Assembly (NCBI GenBank): GCA_903921365.1
Contig: CAIXPS010000084.1
Span: 28,762-92,761 of the forward strand
Direction of reading: 5' to 3'
DNA: 64,000 bases
From: an uncultured bacterium
GTDB taxonomy: Bacteria; Chloroflexota; Anaerolineae; J036; Brachytrichaceae
The position numbers and the translations under genes are program-made. Shown piece after piece: positions 8,390 through 15,268 of the stretch. The notes beneath the pieces are model-generated. The model was not told the origin of the DNA. It saw nothing but the letters and a program-made list of their open reading frames with translations, and did not search any database. Each line of letters starts with the position of its first letter. The stretch's first letter is position 1.

Positions 8390-8430
8390 GCCTGTAGAGC
8401 ACGAAAGTGTCTCCACGGGCTTTTTCTTTT
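8390..8430 (+). terminator. Intrinsic terminator ahead of amt (possible attenuator)
   Basis: A 13-bp stem with one mismatch and one bulge, closed by a GAAA tetraloop (8403-8406), is followed directly by TTTTTCTTTT (8421-8430). It ends 28 bases before the amt start codon. It either ends aldo/keto reductase transcripts or attenuates amt in its own leader; the promoter-like TTGACA upstream favours the second. Confidence 0.75.
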
Positions 8431-8457
8431 CTGTTGACATGTCAGGAGACAAAGTAG

Positions 8458-9681
8458 ATGACAGCTATTAACTCTGGAGACACGGCCTGGGTACTGATCG
8501 CTACTGCCCTGGTGCTGATGATGACCCCCGCATTGGCGTTCTTTTACGGCGGAATGGTTCGCAAGAAGAACATCCTCTCAACCCTGAACCTCAGCTTTAT
8601 TGTGATGGCAGTCATCAGCCTTCAGTGGGTGGTGATTGGATATAGCCTCGTGTTCGGACCCTCCATCGGCGGGTTGATTGGAAACTTGAATTATCTCGGG
8701 TTCACCGGCGTGGGAGTGGCGCCCAATGCGACGTACGCGCCCACCATTCCTCATGTTGCATACGCCGCTTACCAGATGACGTTTGCAATCATCACGCCAG
8801 CCCTGATCTCCGGCGCGTTTGTGGAACGCGTGCGTTTCAAGACGTTTCTGGTGTTCATCGTGTTGTGGGCCACTTTCGTTTATGGGCCGGTGGCGCACTG
8901 GGTGTGGGGTGAAGGCGGCCTGTTCCACTCCCTCGGCGTTCTCGACTTTGCCGGCGGCACAGTTGTGCATGTGACGGCCGGTTTTTCTGCGCTGATGTTT
9001 GCGAAAGTGATCGGCCCGCGCCGAGGGTTCGGCAAAGTAACGATGGAGCCGTCCAACATTCCGTTCACCGTCTTAGGCGCGGGGCTGCTGTGGATGGGCT
9101 GGTTTGGGTTTAACGGCGGAAGTGCGCTGGCTGCTAACGGAATCGCGGCGAATGCCATTGTCACGACCAACACTGCGGCAGCCGCCTCAGGGTTGATGTG
9201 GATGTTTCTCAGTTGGCGCGACAGTAAACCGAGTGTATTGGGCATCGTCACCGGCGCCGTGGTCGGGTTGGTGGCCATCACCCCAGCCGCCGGCTACGTC
9301 ACGCCTATGGCGGCTATTTTGATCGGGATGGTTGCGGCGTCGATCAGTTATTACGCCATCAAGTTCCGACAGGCGCGTCAATTGGACGAATCGCTGGACG
9401 TCTGGGCCTGTCATGGCATGGGCGGCTTGTGGGGCTGTCTGGCTACCGGCTTGTTCGCAAGCAAGGCCGTCAACCCCGCGGGCGCCGATGGATTGCTTTA
9501 TGGCAATCCATCCCAGTTTCTCGTGCAGGCATTGACGGTAGTCATTGTGATTGCTTTTGCGATGACCATGACTTTCATCATCACAAAGGCGCTGCACAAG
9601 GTGATGGGGTTGCGCGTTTCCCCGAATGCCGAGGAAGTCGGACTCGACATCAGTGAGCACGGTGAACGCGCTTACAGTTAA
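8458..9681 (+). CDS. amt: Ammonium transporter
   Basis: Integral membrane ammonium channel of the Amt/MEP/Rh family, 407 residues with about eleven transmembrane helices. Family marks include FYGGMVRKKN near residue 23, the first pore histidine in HVTAGFSALMFA, and the second in WACHGMGGLWG. CAGGAGAC precedes the ATG. No signal peptide is apparent; many bacterial Amt proteins have a cleaved one, so ten or eleven helices are both possible. The PII gene starts 90 bases downstream, the classical amt-glnK pairing in which PII blocks the channel under nitrogen sufficiency. The leader hairpins at 8349-8430 suggest regulation by attenuation. Confidence 0.93.
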   Translation: MTAINSGDTAWVLIATALVLMMTPALAFFYGGMVRKKNILSTLNLSFIVMAVISLQWVVIGYSLVFGPSIGGLIGNLNYLGFTGVGVAPNATYAPTIPHVAYAAYQMTFAIITPALISGAFVERVRFKTFLVFIVLWATFVYGPVAHWVWGEGGLFHSLGVLDFAGGTVVHVTAGFSALMFAKVIGPRRGFGKVTMEPSNIPFTVLGAGLLWMGWFGFNGGSALAANGIAANAIVTTNTAAAASGLMWMFLSWRDSKPSVLGIVTGAVVGLVAITPAAGYVTPMAAILIGMVAASISYYAIKFRQARQLDESLDVWACHGMGGLWGCLATGLFASKAVNPAGADGLLYGNPSQFLVQALTVVIVIAFAMTMTFIITKALHKVMGLRVSPNAEEVGLDISEHGERAYS

Positions 9682-9770
9682 ATAGCGTTTGCCTGGCGTT
9701 GCAAGCTCATGACATCCAGGTGTGTTTGTGCCGGAAGCGGCGAATGGAATATACGATTGAGAGGTCTGAT

Positions 9771-10154
9771 ATGACTAAAAAGATAGAAGCGATCATACGC
9801 GAAGAAACACTCAACGATGTCAAGGATGCGCTGAAAAAAATTGGCATCGTCGGCATGAATGTGATCGATGTGCGAGGACACGGAAGACAGGGCGGCATTA
9901 CACTCGTCGGGCGCACGGGAACCTACCAGGTAGACATGCTGCCGCGCGTGCAGGTCAATATCGTGCTGAGTGACAATAATGTCGAACGGACAGTGAATAC
10001 CATCTGCTCCGCCGCAAAGACGGGCAACATTGGAGACGGCATCATCTTCATCTATCCTGTCGAGGAAGTGATCCGTATTCGCACAGGCGAGCGCGGGCAC
10101 GCGGCGCTGATGTATGAGGGCGATATCGATACGCTGCCGGTCGCGGGCGGGTAG
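9771..10154 (+). CDS. glnK: PII nitrogen regulatory protein
   Basis: A 127-residue PII signal-transduction protein, expected as a trimer binding ATP/ADP and 2-oxoglutarate and docking onto the adjacent Amt channel. The start at 9771 is chosen for family length and an upstream GAGAGG. The T-loop tyrosine equivalent to Tyr51 is kept (TGTYQVDML) and the C-terminal signature TGNIGDG plus IRIRTGE is present. Two usual ligand residues differ: the lysine of LPK (Lys58) is arginine (LPRVQ), and the lysine of GDGK (Lys90) is isoleucine (GDGII). Those changes may alter effector response. The symbol reflects its position next to amt. Confidence 0.9.
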   Translation: MTKKIEAIIREETLNDVKDALKKIGIVGMNVIDVRGHGRQGGITLVGRTGTYQVDMLPRVQVNIVLSDNNVERTVNTICSAAKTGNIGDGIIFIYPVEEVIRIRTGERGHAALMYEGDIDTLPVAGG

Positions 10155-10180
10155 TGCGCCCAACCATGAACCCAGTGTTT

Positions 10181-10560
10181 TTACATCTCATCCATCCGTA
10201 TATTCTGCGCGGCGAAGTACAGGCGCGCCGCGTCTGTCGTGAGTGTGGCGGGATCGGCGAAGAATGCTCGAAACGGGGCGTTGTATGATCGATAGTCATA
10301 CTCTGACCCGGCACTGATTTCCGCATACTTATCATCATCCCACGAGCCTCCCTCATCATTGGCATAAAACTCGTTCAGGCGCAAGATCAGCGGGATCCAC
10401 TCACGCAACGGGGTCGCGGCCAGCGCCAAATGCTATTGTGTGGCGTTGCTCGTGCTCTGCTTCGCGCGCGAGCACATCCGCGATGCGCGCATCCAGATCA
10501 CAATTAACCAGCAGCAGGCAGATTGCAACGAAGTCGGAAGAGGGTATGGAATGTGCTATG
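10181..10560 (-). pseudogene. Possible frameshifted small gene, unrecognised
   Basis: Two adjoining minus-strand frames look coding. The distal frame, about 10430-10540, reads DLDARIADVLAREAEHEQRH; the proximal frame, 10181-10429, reads LALAATPLREWIPLILRL and on to residue 82. A TAG precedes the second frame, and its only start would be TTG. A single indel near 10430 would join them into a protein of about 120 residues. I do not recognise the family. It could also be two chance frames. Confidence 0.3.
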
Positions 10561-10563
10561 TGT

Positions 10564-12339
10564 TTACTTCACCGCGATGCGCGCCAGCGCCAGCGCGCTC
10601 GCGAGGATGCATACCGTTCCAACGACAGTGAACTGATTAATCAGCAGCAGCGTGCCGGCGATCACCAGTGCGGCGAACACGAATGCCCATGACAGCCGCG
10701 CCACGCTGCCCTCCAGCTTGCGCAGATCCTGTGTCGAGGACTGGCTCAGTTGCGCCTTGACTTCGAGTTGGCCGTTGAGCGTCTGAGACAACAGCGCGTC
10801 GATTTGCCCAGGCAACTGGATCGTGATGCGGGCGATTTTCAGCGCCTCCTGCAACACATCCTGCACCGTCTTCGCCGCACCACCCCCGGCGATGTCCTTG
10901 GCGAATGGCTGGATCTCCTTCCACGCGTTGAACTTCGGATCGAGCGCGGTGCTCATCCCGCTCAGGATATTGACCGCGCGCCCCAGATACAGAATATTCT
11001 GCGGAATCTGGAACGGCAGTGTGGAGAGCAGGTCGCGGAACTGCACCGCGAAGCTGTACATCTCGGTGAAGTCCACGTCGGACAGGTCGCTGACCGTCAT
11101 GCCCCAGAAGCGTTCGAACAGCAACCCGATGGCCTGCTCGATGCGGCGCACGTCGGCGTCTGGCAGGAAGAAGCCCATCCGTTGCGCGGCAGCGGTCAGG
11201 CGGCGCGGGTCTTTGAGGCTCACGGCGATGATGAACTCTTTCAGTTCCTTCATGTAGGCCGGCGTCACCTTGCCCACCATGCCGAAATCAACATAGATGA
11301 GCAGGAAGGGCGTCTCCGCGAGTCCGGGAGTGTCTGCGGCCACGCCGAGCGCCTTTGCCCGTTGCGCATCCAATGGTTGCACGAACAGATTGCCCGGGTG
11401 CGGGTCGGCGTGAAAGAAGCCGTCGATGAATATCTGCTTCAGGTATGTCTGGAACAGTTTGCGCGCCACTGCTTCACGCGAAACGCCGGCGCTAGCCAGC
11501 CCTTCGTAATCGGTGATCTTGATCTCTTCGACATTCTCAAGCACCAGGACACGGCGCGTCGACAATTCGCGATACGTTTTCGGGATGCGCACCGCCGGGT
11601 CTGCGGCGAAGTTGGCGGCGAAGCGGTCGGCGTTGTCGCACTCCTGCTCGTAGTCCAGTTCGGCCAGCACGCCGTCGGCAAATTCTTTGATCAACAAGAA
11701 GAGATTAACCCGGCGACTGAGCGGTCGGTACAGCCGCGCCCAGCGGCCGATCGTCTTCAGCGAAGCCAGGTCGACGTCGACGATCTCATCCATGAACGGG
11801 CGCTGCACCTTCACCACCACGCGTTGTCCGCTGCGCAAGGTGGCCAGGTGCGCCTGCCCGAAGGATGCCGCGGCGACAGGCTCTGTCTCGAACTCTGCGA
11901 ATAGCTCGCCCACCGGCGCCTTGAGCTCGGCCTCAATCAACGCCTGCATTTTCGCGTTGTCTTCGGGCGGCACCGCGTCTTGCAGGTCGGCCAACTCGGC
12001 AATGATCTCCTGCGGCAGCATGTCCACGCGCGTGCTGATGTATTGCCCCAGCTTGATCCATACGCCGCCGAGTTTCACTGCCAGTTTGCGGAAGTTGCGC
12101 GCCAGCATGATCAGCCGGTTCATCCGCCCGGCGTCGACGCGCTTGCGCCCGATGATGCGCGCGAGGATCAGCTCCCACCAGATCAACCCGCCGATCATGC
12201 GCGCTCCGAACCACAACGCCTGGCGCGAGCGGTTGCGCAACATGCCGCGACTTGCGCCTTGAAAACTGACGGTCTGTTTTGGATTCATCATGTAAATATT
12301 GTTTCTGCCTGCGCCCCGACTGCGGGGACTGTTTGTCAT
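10564..12339 (-). CDS. AarF/UbiB (ABC1) family atypical kinase
   Basis: Predicted membrane-associated atypical protein-kinase-like ATPase of 591 residues. Family motifs in order are KLGQYISTRVD (KxGQ motif, about residue 97), the alanine-rich loop AAASFGQAHLA (about 156), the VVVKVQRP lysine (about 173), HADPHPGNL (about 308) and YVDFGMVG (about 350). Two hydrophobic C-terminal segments (about 545-588) fit a membrane anchor. UbiB proteins support quinone or other isoprenoid-lipid metabolism; no ubi or men genes are near. A later ATG (MMNPKQ, about 12291) could be the true start. It diverges from the APH-like kinase across only 27 bases. Confidence 0.88.
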   Translation of the reverse strand: MTNSPRSRGAGRNNIYMMNPKQTVSFQGASRGMLRNRSRQALWFGARMIGGLIWWELILARIIGRKRVDAGRMNRLIMLARNFRKLAVKLGGVWIKLGQYISTRVDMLPQEIIAELADLQDAVPPEDNAKMQALIEAELKAPVGELFAEFETEPVAAASFGQAHLATLRSGQRVVVKVQRPFMDEIVDVDLASLKTIGRWARLYRPLSRRVNLFLLIKEFADGVLAELDYEQECDNADRFAANFAADPAVRIPKTYRELSTRRVLVLENVEEIKITDYEGLASAGVSREAVARKLFQTYLKQIFIDGFFHADPHPGNLFVQPLDAQRAKALGVAADTPGLAETPFLLIYVDFGMVGKVTPAYMKELKEFIIAVSLKDPRRLTAAAQRMGFFLPDADVRRIEQAIGLLFERFWGMTVSDLSDVDFTEMYSFAVQFRDLLSTLPFQIPQNILYLGRAVNILSGMSTALDPKFNAWKEIQPFAKDIAGGGAAKTVQDVLQEALKIARITIQLPGQIDALLSQTLNGQLEVKAQLSQSSTQDLRKLEGSVARLSWAFVFAALVIAGTLLLINQFTVVGTVCILASALALARIAVK

Positions 12340-12366
12340 TCAATGCTATATTAACTGAACGCAACT

Positions 12367-13380
12367 ATGGATATCAGTTACGACATTCTCGAGATGGGCG
12401 CGCGCTTCTTCGCGATTGACGCCGCCGACCTCACCCTGATCGGTGGGATGGATGGCGTCGTCTACTCCTACACCCGCAACGGCGCGCCTTACGTCCTTAA
12501 GTTCACCCCGTTCCCCTCTGGTCTCGCGCCCATAGAAGGGGAGCGCATTCCAGCTTTACGCGCCAAGCTTGATTTTGTCAACTACCTGAGTGCGCATGGC
12601 GTGAGCGTGGCGAAACCGGTCGCCTCGGTCAACGGCGAGTTGATCGAGACAATACCGGCGCCGGCATCGGATGCGCTGGTGAGTCAGGTGTGCGCCGTCA
12701 CTTCCAGCGAACGCGCGCCTGGCAAGCAGGTGTTCGTGGCCGGCGAGTGGAACAGTGAGATGTTCGAGGAATGGGGTCGCATCATCGGGCAGATGCACCG
12801 GCTGACTGCTGGCTACAACGCGCAGCGCACATGGCCGGATGGGGTGATCGGCGACTGGGAAGGCGAGCACTATGCATTTGCTCTCGCTTGCAAGGACAAC
12901 GAGGTGCGCGCGCGCTGGTTTGCGCTGGGCGACACGTTGCGCGCATTCACGAAGGATCCAGCGTGCTATGGGTTGATCCACAATGATCCGCACCAATTCA
13001 ACTTCATGGTGCAGCGCCAGAATGACACGCTGAAGCTCACGCTGTTCGACTTCGACGTGTGCGCCTATCACTGGTTCATGACCGATATCGGCATCGCGCT
13101 GTACCACGCGTTGTTTGCCCATCGCCCGGCCGGCCAGACCGCCGAGGCGTTCGCAGTTTATTTCATCACACACTTCATGCGCGGCTACAACCGCGAGAAC
13201 GTTATCGACGTCGCATGGTTCCGCCGGTTGCCGTTGTTCCTCAGCTACCGGCGCATGCTGCTGTACATGGTGTTTTCGCACGAATGGCAGGATCCGACGC
13301 CCGAGCAGAAGGAAGAGTTGCGCGTGTGGCGTCACAACATTGTGACGGATGCCCCGGTCGTGGATGTGGACTGGATGTGA
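12367..13380 (+). CDS. Aminoglycoside phosphotransferase/choline kinase-like protein
   Basis: A 337-residue small-molecule kinase fold. The catalytic loop IHNDPHQFNFM carries the H-x-D-x4-N pattern, and the metal-binding D-x-D follows in TLFDFDVCAYHWF. Substrate could be an aminoglycoside, homoserine, hydroxylated amine or sugar; context gives no decision. TATATT at about 12348-12353 could be a -10 placing the transcript start only a few bases before ATG, so the mRNA may be nearly leaderless. The stop overlaps the next start (ATG at 13380), so the two are translationally coupled. Confidence 0.8.
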   Translation: MDISYDILEMGARFFAIDAADLTLIGGMDGVVYSYTRNGAPYVLKFTPFPSGLAPIEGERIPALRAKLDFVNYLSAHGVSVAKPVASVNGELIETIPAPASDALVSQVCAVTSSERAPGKQVFVAGEWNSEMFEEWGRIIGQMHRLTAGYNAQRTWPDGVIGDWEGEHYAFALACKDNEVRARWFALGDTLRAFTKDPACYGLIHNDPHQFNFMVQRQNDTLKLTLFDFDVCAYHWFMTDIGIALYHALFAHRPAGQTAEAFAVYFITHFMRGYNRENVIDVAWFRRLPLFLSYRRMLLYMVFSHEWQDPTPEQKEELRVWRHNIVTDAPVVDVDWM

Positions 13381-14405
13381 TGGGCGTCACTTTACTCGCG
13401 CCGCACCCGTCCCCCGCCGCGTTGCTCATCCCAGCGTTGACGGAACTCATCCCCGCATTGATGAAGGCGGCCGATGTTCCGTGCGCCTCAGTAGCCGTGA
13501 TCGACGCAGGCCGCCTGCTGTGGGCCAAGGCGTTCGGCGTCAAGCACGCCGAACTGCGCCATCCTGCCAGCATGGGGACAGTGTTTGAGGCAGCCTCGTT
13601 GAGCAAGCCTGTCGTCGCCTATGCTGTGTTGACATTGTGCGATCGCGGCCTACTGACGCTCGATACGCCGCTGTCAGATATCCTGCCGCAGCCGTACATC
13701 CCGAATGAACCGCGCCTGCGGTTGATCAACGCTCGAACCGTGCTCAGCCACAGCAGCGGCCTGCAGCACTGGATTCACGACGAGGGCGAGACACCAGCGA
13801 TTCACTTCGAGCCCGGTTCGCGCTTCAGCTATTCCAGCCTCGGCTATGTCTACCTGCAACAAGCCATCGAGCATCTCACCGGCGAACCGCTCGCAGCAAC
13901 GATCCAGCGCGTGGTGCTTGACCCGCTCGGCATGACGCATAGCAGCTTTGCCTGGCGCGCCGACTACGACATCGATGCGGCAACGGGTCATGATGGTGAT
14001 GGCAAGCCGGTTGCGAAGTACAAACCAGAGCAAGCGTTTGCGCCGGCGTCATTGCACACCACGCCGCTGGATTATGCGCGCTTCATGATCGCGATGATGC
14101 AGCCCGAAACCCAGTCCATCGCCCTGCGTATGCTCCAGCCGCACATCTCGATCAACGAATCGGTTGCGTGGGGGCTGGGTTGGGGGTTGGATTTTGGCGC
14201 CGGTCACGTTGGCTTCTGGCACTGGGGCGACAACGGCGCGTTCAAGGCGTTCTGCCTCGGTTATCCCGCGACCGGGTCAGGCGTGGTGATCATGACGAAC
14301 GGGTTCAATGGTCTGCGGCTGGCTGCGCCGGTGGTTCAGAGTATCTACGGGTTCGACGAACCCGGCCGTGCCGCCTTCAAATGGCTGGCAGAGTTTTACA
14401 GGTAG
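13380..14405 (+). CDS. Serine hydrolase, class C beta-lactamase/esterase family
   Basis: A 341-residue protein of the beta-lactamase (PBP4*/EstB-like) family. The S-x-x-K nucleophile motif is SLSK (about residue 73), the tyrosine motif is YSS in FSYSSLGYVYLQ rather than the classical Y-x-N, and H-W-G in HWGDNGAF replaces the KTG-like box. No signal peptide is visible, so cytosolic esterase or D-peptidase activity is more likely than secreted beta-lactamase. The start at 13380 overlaps the stop of the APH-like gene. Its 3' end overlaps the convergent PIN toxin gene by ten bases. Confidence 0.82.
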   Translation: MGVTLLAPHPSPAALLIPALTELIPALMKAADVPCASVAVIDAGRLLWAKAFGVKHAELRHPASMGTVFEAASLSKPVVAYAVLTLCDRGLLTLDTPLSDILPQPYIPNEPRLRLINARTVLSHSSGLQHWIHDEGETPAIHFEPGSRFSYSSLGYVYLQQAIEHLTGEPLAATIQRVVLDPLGMTHSSFAWRADYDIDAATGHDGDGKPVAKYKPEQAFAPASLHTTPLDYARFMIAMMQPETQSIALRMLQPHISINESVAWGLGWGLDFGAGHVGFWHWGDNGAFKAFCLGYPATGSGVVIMTNGFNGLRLAAPVVQSIYGFDEPGRAAFKWLAEFYR

Positions 14406-14836
14406 TCGTTCGGATCTGCGACCACGAAACCTTCTGTTTTGCCTGCGCGCAGAAGTTCTGCGTCGGATGCCGCCAACGTCACAGCGCGCGGCGCCGCCAG
14501 TTCGAGCAGCGCCATCGCCGCGGCGAGTTGGAGCGCGTCATATCCGCGCAGCTTGTGCTTCATAGCCATCGTCATGGCGCGTTCGACGACGTCATCGGTC
14601 ATGCGAATGACCGCGAAGCCCGTTATAAAATCGGCGCGAAACGCGGCAATTGCCGTGTGCGCCTGGCGTTCAGGTAGACGTCGCGCCATGGCGGCAACCA
14701 CCTCGACGCCGGTTACTTGCGCGATATAAAGTTCAGTCACCGGCGCCGTAGTCAGCGCATTTACCCAGGCCGTTCCACGCTCGGACACATAGCGTTTGAC
14801 AAGGGCGCTGCTGTCCAGAAAGTAAATCTCTGTCAC
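14396..14836 (-). CDS. PIN-domain toxin (VapC-like)
   Basis: A 146-residue PIN nuclease. The acidic residues expected in the metal site are visible: Asp8 in YFLDSSALVKRY, Glu in TGVEVVAAM, Asp in GYDALQLAAAM and Asp in LAASDAELL. Its start meets the upstream gene's stop at 14836, the classical antitoxin-toxin coupling. Cleavage of tRNA or other structured RNA is the family activity; the target here is unknown. It probably shares the promoter and operator at 15222-15244. Confidence 0.82.
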   Translation of the reverse strand: MTEIYFLDSSALVKRYVSERGTAWVNALTTAPVTELYIAQVTGVEVVAAMARRLPERQAHTAIAAFRADFITGFAVIRMTDDVVERAMTMAMKHKLRGYDALQLAAAMALLELAAPRAVTLAASDAELLRAGKTEGFVVADPNDYL

Positions 14837-15219
14837 TAACGACGTTCCTCAGTGATCCATTCCGATAACGTCCGATCGCCAGCGTAGTTCACGGGCTGCA
14901 CCTTTGCGAATACGCGGGGCGTGTGTGTTTGCGCCTCGTCCAGCAGCCCATTCGCCTTAAGCCGGTTCGCCAATGCGAGTGACGAATCGAGGTTGTCCTG
15001 GCTGAGGTAAGCTTGCACCGCCGATATCCGCACCAGCCAGCGCTGTTTCTGCACGCGCAGCGCCGGGATGCGCTGATGGCGCACCGCGTCTGCCAGCGTC
15101 GCTAAATGAACGCCCGTCTGCCGCGCTGCTTCAGCAAGTGAGACGAATGGCCCATACTGCGCCAGCGCCTGTTCAACCCGATGCACGGCTTCTTTTTCGT
15201 CTTGTACTGGATATGTCAT
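14836..15219 (-). CDS. Helix-turn-helix antitoxin partner of the PIN toxin
   Basis: A 127-residue protein upstream of and coupled to the PIN toxin. The middle (FVSLAEAARQTGVHLATLADAV, then VQKQRWLVRISAVQAYL) reads as an excisionase/MerR-like helix-turn-helix, giving DNA binding for autoregulation, and the C-terminal third (TPRVFAKVQPVNYAGD) would be the toxin-binding part. It is not a standard VapB. The start is set at ATG 15219 instead of the TTG at 15255. No Shine-Dalgarno is seen and a possible -10 (TATCAT) lies about eight bases upstream, so the transcript may be leaderless. Confidence 0.65.
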   Translation of the reverse strand: MTYPVQDEKEAVHRVEQALAQYGPFVSLAEAARQTGVHLATLADAVRHQRIPALRVQKQRWLVRISAVQAYLSQDNLDSSLALANRLKANGLLDEAQTHTPRVFAKVQPVNYAGDRTLSEWITEERR

Positions 15220-15221
15220 AC

Positions 15222-15244
15222 TAACTATGATAACACCATAGTTA
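15222..15244. promoter_or_regulatory. Inverted-repeat operator of the antitoxin-PIN operon
   Basis: The arms TAACTATG (15222-15229) and CATAGTTA (15237-15244) are perfectly complementary with a 7-bp spacer. It starts three bases upstream of the antitoxin ATG and overlaps the candidate -10. This is the expected place for antitoxin autorepression. Confidence 0.6.
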
Positions 15245-15268
15245 CTAAAGCACAAGCGACTTCGTCTC

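Noticed and set aside
8341..8430. Known glutamine riboswitch or other named riboswitch ahead of amt
   Set aside because: I could not match any consensus I know; only generic hairpins and a terminator are supported.
8434..8439. TTGACA as a -35 hexamer for amt
   Set aside because: It lies only 18 bases before the start codon and leaves no room for a -10 and a transcription start.
10750..11904. Long plus-strand open frame opposite the UbiB-like gene
   Set aside because: It is an antisense frame in GC-rich DNA; the minus strand has complete UbiB motifs and the plus product resembles nothing.
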